A stretch of 64,000 nucleotides of DNA from Trichaptum fuscoviolaceum (GCA_910574455.1 CAJSYZ010000006.1:2222156-2286155); one strand, 5' to 3'. Shown: positions 20,467-30,644, counted from the stretch's first letter. Notes: generated by a model from the sequence alone, not told the origin. Program-made: numbers and translations.

Positions 20467-21540
20467 AGCAGACAATAACAACCAAGGAGATGGACCTGCA
20501 CATGATCGACCCATAACCATGGCTAAAATTCAACCTTTCGATGGAACCCAAGAAGATGCTGATAGCTTTTTACTCCAAGTCCAAATCCATCTACGAGCCA
20601 ACCGACATATCTATGACACAGATGAGCTATGCATCGAATTTGTGCTTGCCCATTGCAGTCTTTGCGGATCCCGACCATTCGCAATGCAATACATGGCCAG
20701 CGGACGTTTTGAAACTGACACATTTGAAGAATTCCTTGCAGAATTCCACCGTACTTTCATCACATCCGAACTCACAATCAAGGCTACCATGGAACTTGCC
20801 AAGCTCAAACAGCGAGGATCTATTGAAGACTACATTCTCAAATTCAAAACACTCATCATGCAAGCTCGCATCACAGAATACCTTTCCCAACGCAATGCAT
20901 TCTGGATGGGACTCAATGACAATCTTCGAATGAAACTACTTGCATGTAGTCCACAACCGACCAACATGGAAGATTGGTTTTTGCTTGCCACTCGACTGGA
21001 CACCAATTACAAGATAGCTTGTTCAATGGAATCCCAACCCCACCAATCCTATTCTGGAGAGAACCGCTTCAAACGACAACCTATGCGACAATACAATCGT
21101 CAAATTTGAGCCATTGCAAATGACACAAACGACACAAATGAATCAATGCCTTCCAATGACAACGATGATATAGAAGAGTTGGTTGACCTAGCCATCTACA
21201 GCTTCTTTATATCACGACTTTCAACAGAAGAATTCCAACGTCATATGAAGGAGAACCTTTGCTTCAATTGTCATCAACCCGGACATCGCACTGCCAAATG
21301 TCCCAAACCTCATCCCAAACGTACCTCAAAAACTCGATGGCCCAACTCACGTACACCAAGGTCCAAAAATATGCGCCAATTGACTTCAGCAGATGATCAA
21401 AATGAATACTCTGAACCCGAGAACAAAGACCAAGATCAAGGCGAACTCTCAGCCGAAGATCGCGCCGCACAGATTCAACAACTCCTTATTGGCCTTGATG
21501 ATGATGCAGTCAACCAAGTCTTCGATCGAGTTGAAGAAGG

Positions 21541-21547
21541 AAATTTT
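21541..21547 (+). promoter_or_regulatory. Gypsy B -1 frameshift heptamer at the gag-pol junction
   Basis: Gag codons read GGA AAT TTT TGA. The heptamer A AAT TTT fits X XXY YYZ and abuts the gag stop, exactly as in Gypsy A. A -1 slip leads into TTG AAC AAC, the first codons of pol, which has no ATG at this point. Confidence 0.78.
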
Positions 21548-24500
21548 TGAACAACGAAGAGCTCCCGCAGCCCTCTCTCTCGTTGAACATCAGGCTGCTC
21601 ATCAATTCAATTAACGACAATCATGCCTTACGAATCCCAATCATGTTCCTATATAACCAGAAAACCCACAAAGCCACCGCCCTACTCAATACCGGAGCAG
21701 AAGGTCTATTCATTGACAAAACACTTGTAGACAATCTCCAGATCAAAACTATCAAACTGCGACAATCACTTCGACCACGCAATGTTGACGGAACATTCAA
21801 CAATGCCGGACACATCACATCTTATGCCCCCCTTCGTGTCAAACTTGGAAATGCCCACTATGCTATGTGATTCTATGTTACCACCCTTGGAAAAGAGAAC
21901 TTCATTTTCGGACTACCATGGTTCAAGAAATATCAACCCAAAATCGACTGGGAAACTGGATCAATACAGCTCAATCGCGTTAATATCTCAACACAACTTG
22001 CGCAACAAGCTCGAAAAGGACTCCAACCCGCTAAACCACTTACTGCCTTGGTACCCCATCAATACCACCAATTCCTATCCCTTTTTGACGAAGAAAAAGC
22101 ACATTGCTTTCCTCCAAGTCGCCCATATGACCATGCAATTGATCTCAAACCCGACTTCATTCCTAAACGACATTCACCTTATCCACTCTCACTTCCGCAA
22201 CAAGCTGCTCTCGATGCCTTCATCGATGAGAACCTCAAGAATGGATATATCAGACCTTCGAAGTCACCTATGGCATCCCCTCTCTTCTTCGTTGACAAGA
22301 AAGACGGTACCTTACGACCCGATCAAGATTACCGTTACCTCAACAATGGAACCATCAAAAATGCGTACCCATTACCACTTGTCCAGGATCTATTAGACAA
22401 GTTACATGGATCTCACTACTTCATCGCCCTAGATATCCGATGGGGATACAATAATATCCGCGTCAAGGATGGAGATCAATGGAAAGCCGCATTTACCACT
22501 CAACGAGGACTTTTCGAACCAACAGTTATGTTTTTTGGCCTATGCAACTCACCTGCCACCTTTCAACACTTTATGAATGATATTCTTGGCGAAGAAATCC
22601 TTCTAAATCATCTCTTGGTTTACATGGACGACATCCTCATACATGCCCCAACCTTACCCAAACTCATTTCTCGAGCACGACGTGCCTTCACTATCCTTGA
22701 AAAGAACGACCTCTACTTCAAGCCCACCAAATGCTTCTTCCATACGCAGAAACTACCCTATCTTGGACTCATTATTACACCTAATCACATCCAAACCGAC
22801 CCAACAAAAATCGAAGGAATCACTAAATGGCCAACTCCGACTAACGTCAAAGATATCCGTTCATTCACTGGATTCACCAACTTCTACCGCCGTTTTATTC
22901 CACACTACGCTGAAATCACCAAACCCTTGGACAACCTCAAACGCAAAGATCAACCTTTCAAATGGACTGAAGTAGAACAAAAATCATTTGATGATCTCAA
23001 GGCCGCGTTCACTCAACATCCGTTACTTCTTATGCCCAACCCGCACAATCCCTTCTTCCTCGAAACTGACGCTTCCAAAGTTGCAACCGGAGCAGTCCTT
23101 CGACAACATGATGATAACGGTGTTCTCAAGCCAATCGGTTATATTTCGCAATCACTGAACTCCGCTGAACGGAACTACGAGATCTACGATCGCGAACTAT
23201 TGGCAATTATCCGTGCCCTCATCACTTGGAAACACTATCTCCTTGGATCCCCACACCCTGTAACACTTTGGTGTGATCATCGCAACCTTACCTACTGGCG
23301 AGAGGCTCGACGACTCTCACCCCGTCAAGCACAATGGCATCTGTTGCTATCACAATTTGACCTTCATATCACACATATCCCCGGCAAACAAATGATTCAA
23401 TCCGATCTTCTATCCCGTCGGGCGGACCATGTTAAACAGGGGGAGAATCTCAATGAATCATCGATTATGCTTCCGAAGGACCTATTCATTTCCACTCTTC
23501 AGGAACAGAAGGATCAAGGAAATTCTGAAGACGAAGAAGAAGACTACGAATCCGATGATGACCTCCCAGACACAGATAGCCTCACAAAATCCATCAAAGA
23601 ATCGATGAAGAAAGATGAATTCCTCACCAACACCATTGCCCAGCTAAAGAAGAAACTACCACCTGCCCGAACCGCCCTCAAAGACTGGTTTTTTGACGAT
23701 GACGGCATCCTTTACTTCAAGAATCGCATCTATATCCCGGACAACCTCGAATTAAAGCGCACTATTCTCTGACTTCACCATGATATACCAGTTCGAGCGC
23801 ACCCTGGCATATTTAACACCCTGGAACAGGTCCGAAGGACGTACTACTGGCCCAGGATGCAGAAGTTTGTATCCGACTATGTCCATGGATGCGCACTATG
23901 TCAACAAATGAAAGTCAATCACCATCCGACCGCTCCACCACTAATGCCTATCGCCGCTGACAAACACTCATTTCCCTTCTCCCACGTCAATATGGACTTC
24001 ATCACCGATTTACCAATGTCACATGGCTATGACACACTTCTATTAGTCATTGATCACGATTGCTCCAAAGCTATTGTCCTCATTCCATGCGAGAAGACAG
24101 TAGACGCAATTGAAACGGCACAACTATACTTCGACAATGTATATCAATGATTTGGACTTCCGATACGCATTATATCCGACAGGGGACCCCAATTTGCTTC
24201 TAAAGCATTCCAAGAACTCTGCAAGATCATAGGAATCAAGTCGTCTATGTCCACCGCTTACCACCCTCAAACCGATGGACAAGCCGAACGGACCAATGAA
24301 GAGATCGAAGTATACCTCCGGATCTATTGTACTGCGGAACCTGAGAACTGGTCTAGACACATTCCCAACATTGAATTCGCCCATAACAACCGTGCCCACG
24401 CTGTCACCAAGAGAACCCCTTTCTCACTTCTCATGGGATACGACCCCATTCCACTACCCCTGAAATATCCGAAATCAAACGTCCCATCCGTATCACAATG

Positions 24501-25029
24501 ACTTGCCAACCTCACAGTACATCGATCAGAAGCCTTAGCAGCTCATTCAGTCGCTGCTATGGTAATGAAAGAACGCACCTTCCGAAACTTCAAACCATTC
24601 AACAAAGGAGACAAAGTTTGGCTAGACTCAAAGAACCTTCGAATTCCCGGTTTATCACAAAAGTTCAAGGAAAAACGCGATGGTCCCTTCAAGATCAAGA
24701 AAGTCTTATCTCCACTCGTCTATGAATTGGATCTCTCACGGACCAAATGGAAGATACACCCAGTATTCCACGCCGTGCTTCTCGTGAGATACACTGAGAC
24801 GGAAGCATATGGACCACCCCACAGTAACCCCCCACCTGATCTAATCGAAGGACAAGAACAATTCAAAGTAGAAGCCATCCGAGCCCACCATGGGAATGGC
24901 ACCAGGCGACAATATCTTATAAAATGGAAAGGTTACCCCACTTCTGGAAACTCATGGGAACCTGAGTCACATCTTCGGAACGCACAGACCATCCTCAAAG
25001 CCTATAAAAGACTCCATCATCTCACTTGA
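21547..25029 (+). pseudogene. Gypsy B pol: protease-RT-RNase H-integrase-chromodomain with TGA interruptions
   Basis: One continuous frame is interrupted only by TGA at 21868-21870, 23770-23772, 24148-24150 and 24499-24501, and ends at TGA 25027-25029. The protease motif reads LLNTGAEG with Asn (21688-21690) where Asp is required. The RT has YMDD at 22621-22632. RNase H has LETDAS near 23060 and AERNYEIYDRELLAI. The integrase has an HHCC zinc motif from 23773 to about 23910, MDFITD near 23993, SDRGPQF near 24176 and DGQAERTN near 24275. A chromodomain (YLIKWKGYP, SWEPESHL) lies at about 24855-25020. It targets integration to heterochromatin marks in chromoviruses. Each TGA sits where an Arg CGA is plausible. 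Enzymatically dead as it stands. Confidence 0.9.
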
Positions 25030-25518
25030 ATGCCCCCATCCAAAAAACTCGTTCACTTCTCATATCCCCACTCATCTAACATCATAAACGACTACACGCT
25101 CTTCCCATCGAACAAACAGCCACCCACACCTGAACCCCATACTGTCGCATTACCGACTACCTCGATTCCAACTCGCCCCCATTACCTGGACGCTGTCCGA
25201 CCTGTATATTCCGGAGCTTGGTCCAAAGACCACTACGACCCAGACTGGGAGTACAAGTACTTCAAACCCCCCACCGGACTTGGACTCCACATCCCAACAA
25301 TCTCGGTATTTCTCATCCACACCTTCTTTAACAACCCTGATTACGCCCACCGACTCATTGACTATTTCAACAAATCTGCTCGTGTTCAACCCCCACTCAC
25401 AATCACTCAACCCATTGTCCGACATCGTCATCACTTCAGCCACTTTGAACCTCGCCGCTCTGACCCTTATTGCACCTGCAGTTGTTGTCACTACGACTGT
25501 CCGACTCATTCCCTCTAA
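25030..25518 (+). CDS. Gypsy B ORF3: unknown Cys-rich-tailed protein
   Basis: 162 residues start MPPSKKLVHF immediately after the pol TGA and in the same frame. If that TGA also came from CGA, this would be a C-terminal extension of Pol. The N-terminal half is Pro/His/Thr-rich. The middle has Trp/Tyr-rich WSKDHYDPDWEYKYF and a hydrophobic helix-like ISVFLIHTFF. The C-terminus carries a Cys cluster (YCTCSCCHYDC) before TAA. There is no signal peptide and no clear membrane anchor. No family is recognised. It occupies the position where env-like accessory genes occur in some LTR elements, but nothing indicates an envelope protein. Confidence 0.6.
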   Translation: MPPSKKLVHFSYPHSSNIINDYTLFPSNKQPPTPEPHTVALPTTSIPTRPHYLDAVRPVYSGAWSKDHYDPDWEYKYFKPPTGLGLHIPTISVFLIHTFFNNPDYAHRLIDYFNKSARVQPPLTITQPIVRHRHHFSHFEPRRSDPYCTCSCCHYDCPTHSL

Positions 25519-25521
25519 GTC

Positions 25522-26400
25522 ATGCCACCCGCCCGTTCCCAACGCAACCCATCTCGTCACAACCCCTTATTTTGTTCATACACATCATCTCTCCAACCAC
25601 CAGCCTTACGTCTTGACAACCACAACCCCTTGCAATCCCGTCGAATCCTAGAATTATTCTCAACTCGCACCTTCCACCAACGCCTAAGTCAATCAACATA
25701 TGATGACACTCCTCTTCTTGCCAACTGGACCCAATGTTATGACATTGTTACCCGAAACCAAGAGATTCTCGACCCCTCCATTGCCATTATCGAAGGAGCT
25801 CTCCATCTCCTGCGACGGACTCAAGAGTCATTCCAAGACATGCGACAATTTGCCCTCACGGAACTCCTTGAAACAGCGCCTCAAGAGTTATTTGCCCCAT
25901 TGGTCATCGACCTCACCACTGATGACGACATCATCGACCTCACTAAAGACCTTGCTGACCAAGTACCTCACCCACCCCTTCACTCCGTCGGCACTCAAGT
26001 CCCAGAACGCAAAGAACTCATCAATCGCCTGTCCGAACCCATTCGTCTGCAATCGCCAATACAGTTACAAGAAGACCAAGAGTATCGTGTCAACACAGCC
26101 CCACCTTCACCCACATACAGCCCAAAAGTCGACAACAATCCTTTTACGTCTATGTCCTTGGACCCCAAGGAATGCACACAACACTCTGCTGTCGACCACC
26201 ACTACAACTTGGCCGCATCCACCTGCGAATTTTATACATGTTCATACTGCAACATACGTGCACCTGGACACACTATCATTGGCTGCCCCAAGTACATATG
26301 TCCCTCATGTGGACAACATGATGGTCATGACGATGAATGCGCATCCAACCGAATTGCTCAACAACGTGTAACAAAGAGAAACCCACCTGCAAGCAACTAA
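25522..26400 (+). CDS. Gypsy B ORF4: protein with tandem SIM-like motifs and zinc knuckles
   Basis: 292 residues start MPPARSQRNP, three bases after the ORF3 stop and in the same frame. Residues 128-141 read VIDLTTDDDIIDLT. These are two tandem matches to the hydrophobic-acidic SUMO-interacting motif (V/I-I-D-L-T plus acidic residues). Residues 194-202 are PPSPTYSPK. The C-terminus has C240-X2-C243-X6-H250-X4-C255, a CCHC-type knuckle, and C260-X2-C263-X5-H269-X3-C273. No TM segment or signal peptide is seen. The frame is free of stops although pol and gag are not. I recognise no family. SUMO binding is inferred from motif shape alone. Confidence 0.65.
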   Translation: MPPARSQRNPSRHNPLFCSYTSSLQPPALRLDNHNPLQSRRILELFSTRTFHQRLSQSTYDDTPLLANWTQCYDIVTRNQEILDPSIAIIEGALHLLRRTQESFQDMRQFALTELLETAPQELFAPLVIDLTTDDDIIDLTKDLADQVPHPPLHSVGTQVPERKELINRLSEPIRLQSPIQLQEDQEYRVNTAPPSPTYSPKVDNNPFTSMSLDPKECTQHSAVDHHYNLAASTCEFYTCSYCNIRAPGHTIIGCPKYICPSCGQHDGHDDECASNRIAQQRVTKRNPPASN

Positions 26401-26533
26401 AGTACCTGTTGCTAACCCGGATACCCTATTGGCGTTAACTTCGCTTATATGGCATGTTTTTCCTTATTGTCTATTGGACTTAATTTGTCCCTATAACGGC
26501 CATTTTCTTTACTGATTTCCACTACGTTTCAAT

Positions 26534-26548
26534 TTAAGAACGGGGTAA
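26534..26548 (+). promoter_or_regulatory. Gypsy B polypurine tract
   Basis: The purine-rich AAGAACGGGG and a short TAA precede the LTR start TGTTACG. This is the expected site for plus-strand priming. Confidence 0.7.
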
Positions 26549-27015
26549 TGTTACGTTTTCTTACTATGTCAGCGGCCCCCATTACTCCGAACCCTTTGCC
26601 CTATTTGTTTCTATTCTTGTTCTGCTCAGTCATCCTCCGATGTAACCCTCAACCCTCAGCCAATCCCGATGTTACACATGTACCCTTTGCCCTAACCCTC
26701 TGCCCACCGCTCTCACATTATTATTAGTAGCCTATCGTCTACTTTCTTATTGTTCTCTTCTTACTCATCTTCCGATGTACCCTTGCTCCGCAGCTACAGT
26801 ATATAAACCCCTGTACTTAGCATGATTGAACTCTAAGTTCGATCTCCTTTGTCAAACCCCCCGTCTCTAGTCTCTGCTATACACCTGTTTCTCTCTACTC
26901 TACATCGTAGGCCTTTGTCCATACAACACCTAGTGTCGAGCCCTAGCTCCGCTATCACTGAGCAACTTAACGTTGCGTTCCCCAACTATACGAGACCGTA
27001 AGTTGAGACGTAACA
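26549..27015 (+). repeat. Gypsy B 3' LTR (467 bp)
   Basis: Begins TGTTACGT and ends ACGTAACA, a perfect 8-bp terminal inverted repeat. It contains TATATAAA at 26800-26807. About 35 bases further, CTCTAAGTTCGATCT resembles the transcript-start region of Gypsy C (CTCTAGCTTTGATCT). The base after the LTR is LINE B ORF1 sequence. Confidence 0.9.
26800..26807 (+). promoter_or_regulatory. TATA box in the Gypsy B LTR
   Basis: TATATAAA within the LTR, about 30-35 bases before the likely transcript start near 26836. Confidence 0.65.
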
Positions 27016-28713
27016 GCCCCTGCTGGAATGGCCAAGCACCTGGCATCTGTCACACTGAGAGAAGCCTGGGCGCATTGGTGGGATGGATAGGCGGAGTCGG
27101 ATTCCGAAGAGCCACACAGTCGGCTTTTTGAGGAGCTTCTCGCGTATTTCTCCTTTCTCCTTGTCTGAAAAGGTGAATATAACCGGGCAAATCTCAAGAT
27201 TCTCTTTCTTGAGTGCATCCGATTGTGCTGTATAATGGGGGGGGACAATGTACTGGAGGTCGCTAAGAATGGGATTGCTGTGGAACTCGGCCAGCAGATC
27301 CTCCTGAGTGTACGTCGTCCACTGACCCTTAGAAAGAGTAGTGTCCCTAGTAGGGACCATGGAAATCCTGAGGGTGGACCGCGGACGGACCCGGGTTGCA
27401 GTGAGTACCGGCGGCACTTGCATGGTACCCGTGTAGCAAATGGGAGCCAAGTGAGCACACAGGGCACCCGCATGGCTATCAAGAGCGCTTTCGACCACCA
27501 TGCCCTCAGTAGAGCCTGGACGGTTAGTGAACGTGCATACAATGCGGCCTTTAGTGTTGAAAACCGCAGACCGCACCAGCAGGCGCTTTGTGGTGGGCAG
27601 CTCAGCAAAGAAATTACGCACCGCAGTTGTAAGGGCGGCACCAGACTTGCGCTTGGCTGCTGGGATGTAGGGGCTAGCTGTAAACACCAAGGTCGGCTCC
27701 TTGGCATACATCTTGGGTGGTGGGGGTGAGGCACGTCCTGAGGAGGGCGCCTTCTTGGGAGTGGTCCTGCCCTTGGCCTGGGGGGCTGGGGTGGTAGTAA
27801 CCGGGGGTGCTGGGGCAGTAGTAGCTGCCACCTGAGCGTAGGTGAGTGGGACTGGGGCCGGAGCTACCTGGGGGGGTGGCGGCGGGTTGATGCGAGGGGG
27901 GCGAGGTGGAGGCCGGTCGAGTAGAGTCTGCACCTGTCTGGAGAGGGTACCAACATCGCTGTTCAACTTACTGATGCCTGCATTCTGCTTCTGCACAACG
28001 CGGACTTCCTTGATCAGCTGTGCAAGAGCCTTGTTCATAGTAGTCATGCTCTTGCTGGATGCTGGGTTGTCATCAGGAGTGGGGGGAGGTACAAAGGGTG
28101 GTGGTAGTGGGACGCCGGTTTCAGCGTGGTGTTGTTGGAAGGCAGCTGCCGCAAGGTCAGCATACTCTTTGACATTGGGATTAGCATCCTTTCCATCCAC
28201 AAGTGTCGACAACATTGTGTAGGTTGCTGCATACAGTCCACCTAGTGTGCTGGCGTTCAACATCATTCGCTCGTGGGGGGTCTTGCTCAGGTCAGCGAAG
28301 TTGGCCGTGAGCTGGTCAGAGAGGGTGTCCCAGAGATGGTACATGCCATGTATTAGTGCCATCTCATGTTCCGGAACGGAATCAGTGGGGGGAGCAGGGC
28401 GCCCCGGTAGTGGGGACAGGACGGAGGCCGTACGCTTCTCACCCGCGCGCGGTGTTGCCGGGAAGGCCAACGGCATACCAGCATCAGAGCTAGGTGGGGG
28501 TGGTGAGGAGGGTGGTAGTACATCGAGTTCCCTTTGTCTGAGCTGTACAGGCGAACCCAGAGCCGAGGGGACGGGGGTGGAGGTCGATGCCGTTGCCGGG
28601 GCAACGACGGTGACGGAGGGGGGCTGGCCAGTGGCGGCAGCAGCAGCAGACGCTGACGACCGCCCAGGTTTGGCAGGGATAGATGGTTTCTTAGATGTGT
28701 GGCTGTCTGCCAT
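27016..28713 (-). pseudogene. LINE B ORF1, truncated by Gypsy B
   Basis: Starts at ATG 28713 (MADSHTSKKPS) and follows L1 ORF1 with scattered substitutions to the first zinc knuckle (CDRCQVLGHSSRGC). The next codons (YVSTYGLV) are Gypsy B LTR sequence, so the second and third knuckles and acidic tail are lost. The open frame upstream of 28713 uses only a TTG. Confidence 0.88.
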
Positions 28714-28781
28714 GCCTAACCGATGGGAGCGGGGGGGCTCGACCAAATCGGGAAGGTAGTGGTTAGAGGTCAAGAAGGATG
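27016..28781 (-). mobile_element. LINE B, 5' part (5' UTR and ORF1)
   Basis: The minus strand begins at the same 5' terminus as L1 (CATCCTTCTTGACC at 28781) and includes the 68-nt 5' UTR. It is nearly identical to L1 until the Gypsy B LTR. It abuts a plus-strand LINE 3' segment at 28782 with no spacer. Confidence 0.88.
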
Positions 28782-29463
28782 ACTTTCCGCCCTTGGATTG
28801 GAAAGGTCTGGCCTAAAGGCACCCCACTCCCAGCCCACCACACAGAGTGGGCAGATGAACCTCTTATCGACGTGATTCGCAAGTGGCTTAAGTTCACTAA
28901 GCATCTTGACCGCCCCACTCAGCGCACCTCAGCTGCCATCCGCCTTGCATTTGCGATGATGGAGCTAGATGGCCTCCCAACCGACCAGGACATGGACCTG
29001 ACAACCCTTCGTGTGTACGTACGGCGCGCCCTTGGACCACGCACTCAGGACACGGACCCGGATCTTTATGATTTTAACGGTCACGTTTCAGACCCTCCTC
29101 TTGATCTCTGATGCAACTTACTTTCTTTCTTATGTATGAGGCACCAGCGATCCCAGATAGAATGGTGCTCTACCCAGGTTAACGCCCAGGTACTGTGCCC
29201 GGACGTGCCCTCTTTTCTAAACTTCGTCTGTGCTTGTAGTGTAGGTTCACCTGCACCTTGACATGGGCACGGTGATATGTAAACCAATCTCTCCTCTTCC
29301 TTTCCCTTTCTTTAATAGGCGGTGCGCCCACTTAGCCGCCACCTTCAGTGGTGGGCACCTCCCACCCAGTTTCGTAGTTTACCTCGATGACGGGCGCCTC
29401 CATTGTAGATAGGTCATGTACTTAGCAATGCTGCATGAATAATTTTAAAAAAATAAAATAAAA
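28782..29463 (+). mobile_element. LINE 3' segment, plus strand, with 3' UTR and degraded poly(A)
   Basis: The frame from 28782 to 29111 encodes the L1 ORF2 C-terminus (FRPWIGKVWPKG to HVSDPPLDL). The 3' UTR follows and matches L1 and LINE B at about 90 percent by eye. It ends in GAATAATTTTAAAAAAATAAAATAAAA, a decayed A-rich tail. Two readings are possible: the far end of LINE A after a target deletion, or the 3' half of a twin-primed insertion whose inverted 5' half is 27016-28781. Confidence 0.85.
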
Positions 29464-29871
29464 CTCCCTGCGGGATTGCCTGCTCATGTCAGGATCCTTG
29501 GCAGGAAAGTATGAAAAATAGGAAAAGGAGCCCGGGATCTCAACAGCAACTGCCCTTAGGAAGGCTTGGGTCCGGGCCTGACAGATTGTCAGAGGTGACA
29601 CTTGAACAGTGTTTGCGGTGTGGCGGGATTCTTAGCAGGGCAGGCTAGAGACAAACAAGGGCAGGTTGAGAGGCATGGGATGTTGAAGGGGTTAGCTAGG
29701 GCACTGTGGCAGGATGAGCGCAGGACAGGGTTTGTGACCAGGCAGGATTGCAGGACAGCAATCCTTGACCGCTGTTGTGTTGGCTTACTCAAGGTCGCGA
29801 TCTTGGGTTTCAGTATACGGGATTCTGTTCGGGATTGCCTTAGACATGTTGGGGTCCTGGGGGATTCCGAC
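29464..29871. other. No recognisable gene
   Basis: About 400 bp between the LINE A-rich tail and the diverged LINE relic. There are short open frames on both strands but no domain, RNA gene or clear repeat. Confidence 0.5.
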
Positions 29872-30290
29872 AGTGTCCATCACCTGCTCAGGAGGAACAT
29901 TGGGTGCTGCACATATCATGTCAATGGGACAGTGGGGCCCATTTGTGCCCGGACGTGTGTCCATGTCTGGGGGATGGGCTGGTTCATGCCCATGCTCTCT
30001 GAAGAAGTTGTCAAGGAGTTGAGCCTTGTTCAACTCTGCGCGGGAGCATGGCAGATTGGACCAGGAACAATGCCCACTATTGAAGTCACCAGCAATCATT
30101 AGGGAAGCGGTGATTGCCAGGGTGAGACTAAACAGGAACAGCTCACCTGGGTATCGAGGATTGGGTGCTACCCTCTCTGGCACCTGCTGACCGTAATAGT
30201 TGCATAGATGAACAGTGTGGGTAGAGCAAACCTCAATGGTTAATACATCAGTGCCATATGACGCTGCACCAATGATCAACTAGGGCACAC
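29872..30290 (-). pseudogene. Diverged LINE endonuclease relic (different subfamily)
   Basis: The minus-strand frame resembles L1 ORF2 residues about 95-231 at roughly three quarters identity. It keeps GAASYGTDVLTIEV, LCNYYGQQVP, IAGDFN, FFREHGHEPAHPPD and PPEQVMDT. No RT follows, and the homology stops near 29872. Upstream of 30279 the match continues weakly with a stop. It is an older or separate subfamily of the same LINE clade. Confidence 0.85.
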
Positions 30291-30644
30291 CCAACAATAG
30301 AAGCATGGTGCTAAGAGATTCTTGTAGCTCAGTATCAAGAGTTTATTTTGTAGAGAAGTCAGGCCTTGTTATCACAACTGCAAAGTGTTCAAGATACATA
30401 GAAAGAGGCAGGGATAAAGAGTGCTAGAGGGATTCAGACGGGGACGGGCAAGCGAGCGAGTGAGCGTGCATGAGAAGTAATTCGTCCGGGGGTCGCCGGC
30501 GGTCTAAACGACAGAACCTGTTGCCAGTAAAAGAGAGAAAAAGAGCGTGACGATGAGGTCTACAAAACGTCTGTGGACCGAAAGTGATCTTACAACAAGG
30601 GAACTACTGTAAATCTAACTGACGAGAGAGTGATATAGATAGTT
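30291..30644. other. No gene seen; probable 3' flank of the next gene
   Basis: About 350 bp downstream (minus strand) of the Ser/Pro-rich gene. No ORF of substance, RNA gene or repeat was recognised. Confidence 0.4.

Larger units (their letters stand above)
19281..21550 (+). pseudogene. Gypsy B gag, long N-terminal extension, two internal TGA codons
   Basis: One frame runs from the truncated 5' edge to TGA 21548-21550, broken by TGA at 20246-20248 and 21107-21109. Residues before 20144 show two copies of a unit of about 75-80 aa, each ending HTPNW (near 19579 and 19816), followed by a Ser/Thr/Pro-rich stretch. Next come an RGG box (RGGRGGRGGR, 20252-20281) and a Gly-rich tract with acidic interruptions. 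The canonical gag fold begins near 20519 (MAKIQPFDG, then FETDTFEEFLAEFHRTF and LKQRGSIEDYILKF). A CCHC knuckle (CFNCHQPGHRTAKC) lies at about 21262. The ATG at 20519 or 20144 could be secondary starts. The original start is lost. Confidence 0.85.
19281..27015 (+). mobile_element. Gypsy B: chromodomain Ty3/Gypsy with two extra 3' ORFs, 5'-truncated
   Basis: The element has gag, pol with integrase and chromodomain, two extra ORFs, a polypurine tract and a 467-bp 3' LTR. The 5' LTR, primer site and gag start are missing: its first base (19281) abuts LINE B ORF2. On the right, the LTR abuts LINE B ORF1 at 27016. Between the LINE B pieces about 719 bp (L1 coordinates 4076-4794) are also missing, so one deletion probably removed the 5' LTR and adjoining LINE sequence. 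Six in-frame TGA codons and one protease change are consistent with CpG transitions, so the copy is inactive. Confidence 0.9.

Noticed and set aside
20310..20520. Minus-strand Pro/Leu/Ser-rich frames opposite the GGA tract as genes
   Set aside because: They are the complement of the gag Gly-rich tract. The plus-strand frame joins in phase with the gag fold and zinc knuckle.
25030..26400. ORF3/ORF4 as an env gene
   Set aside because: No signal peptide, transmembrane segment or glycosylation-rich ectodomain is visible. The features point to a nuclear or nucleic-acid-binding protein.
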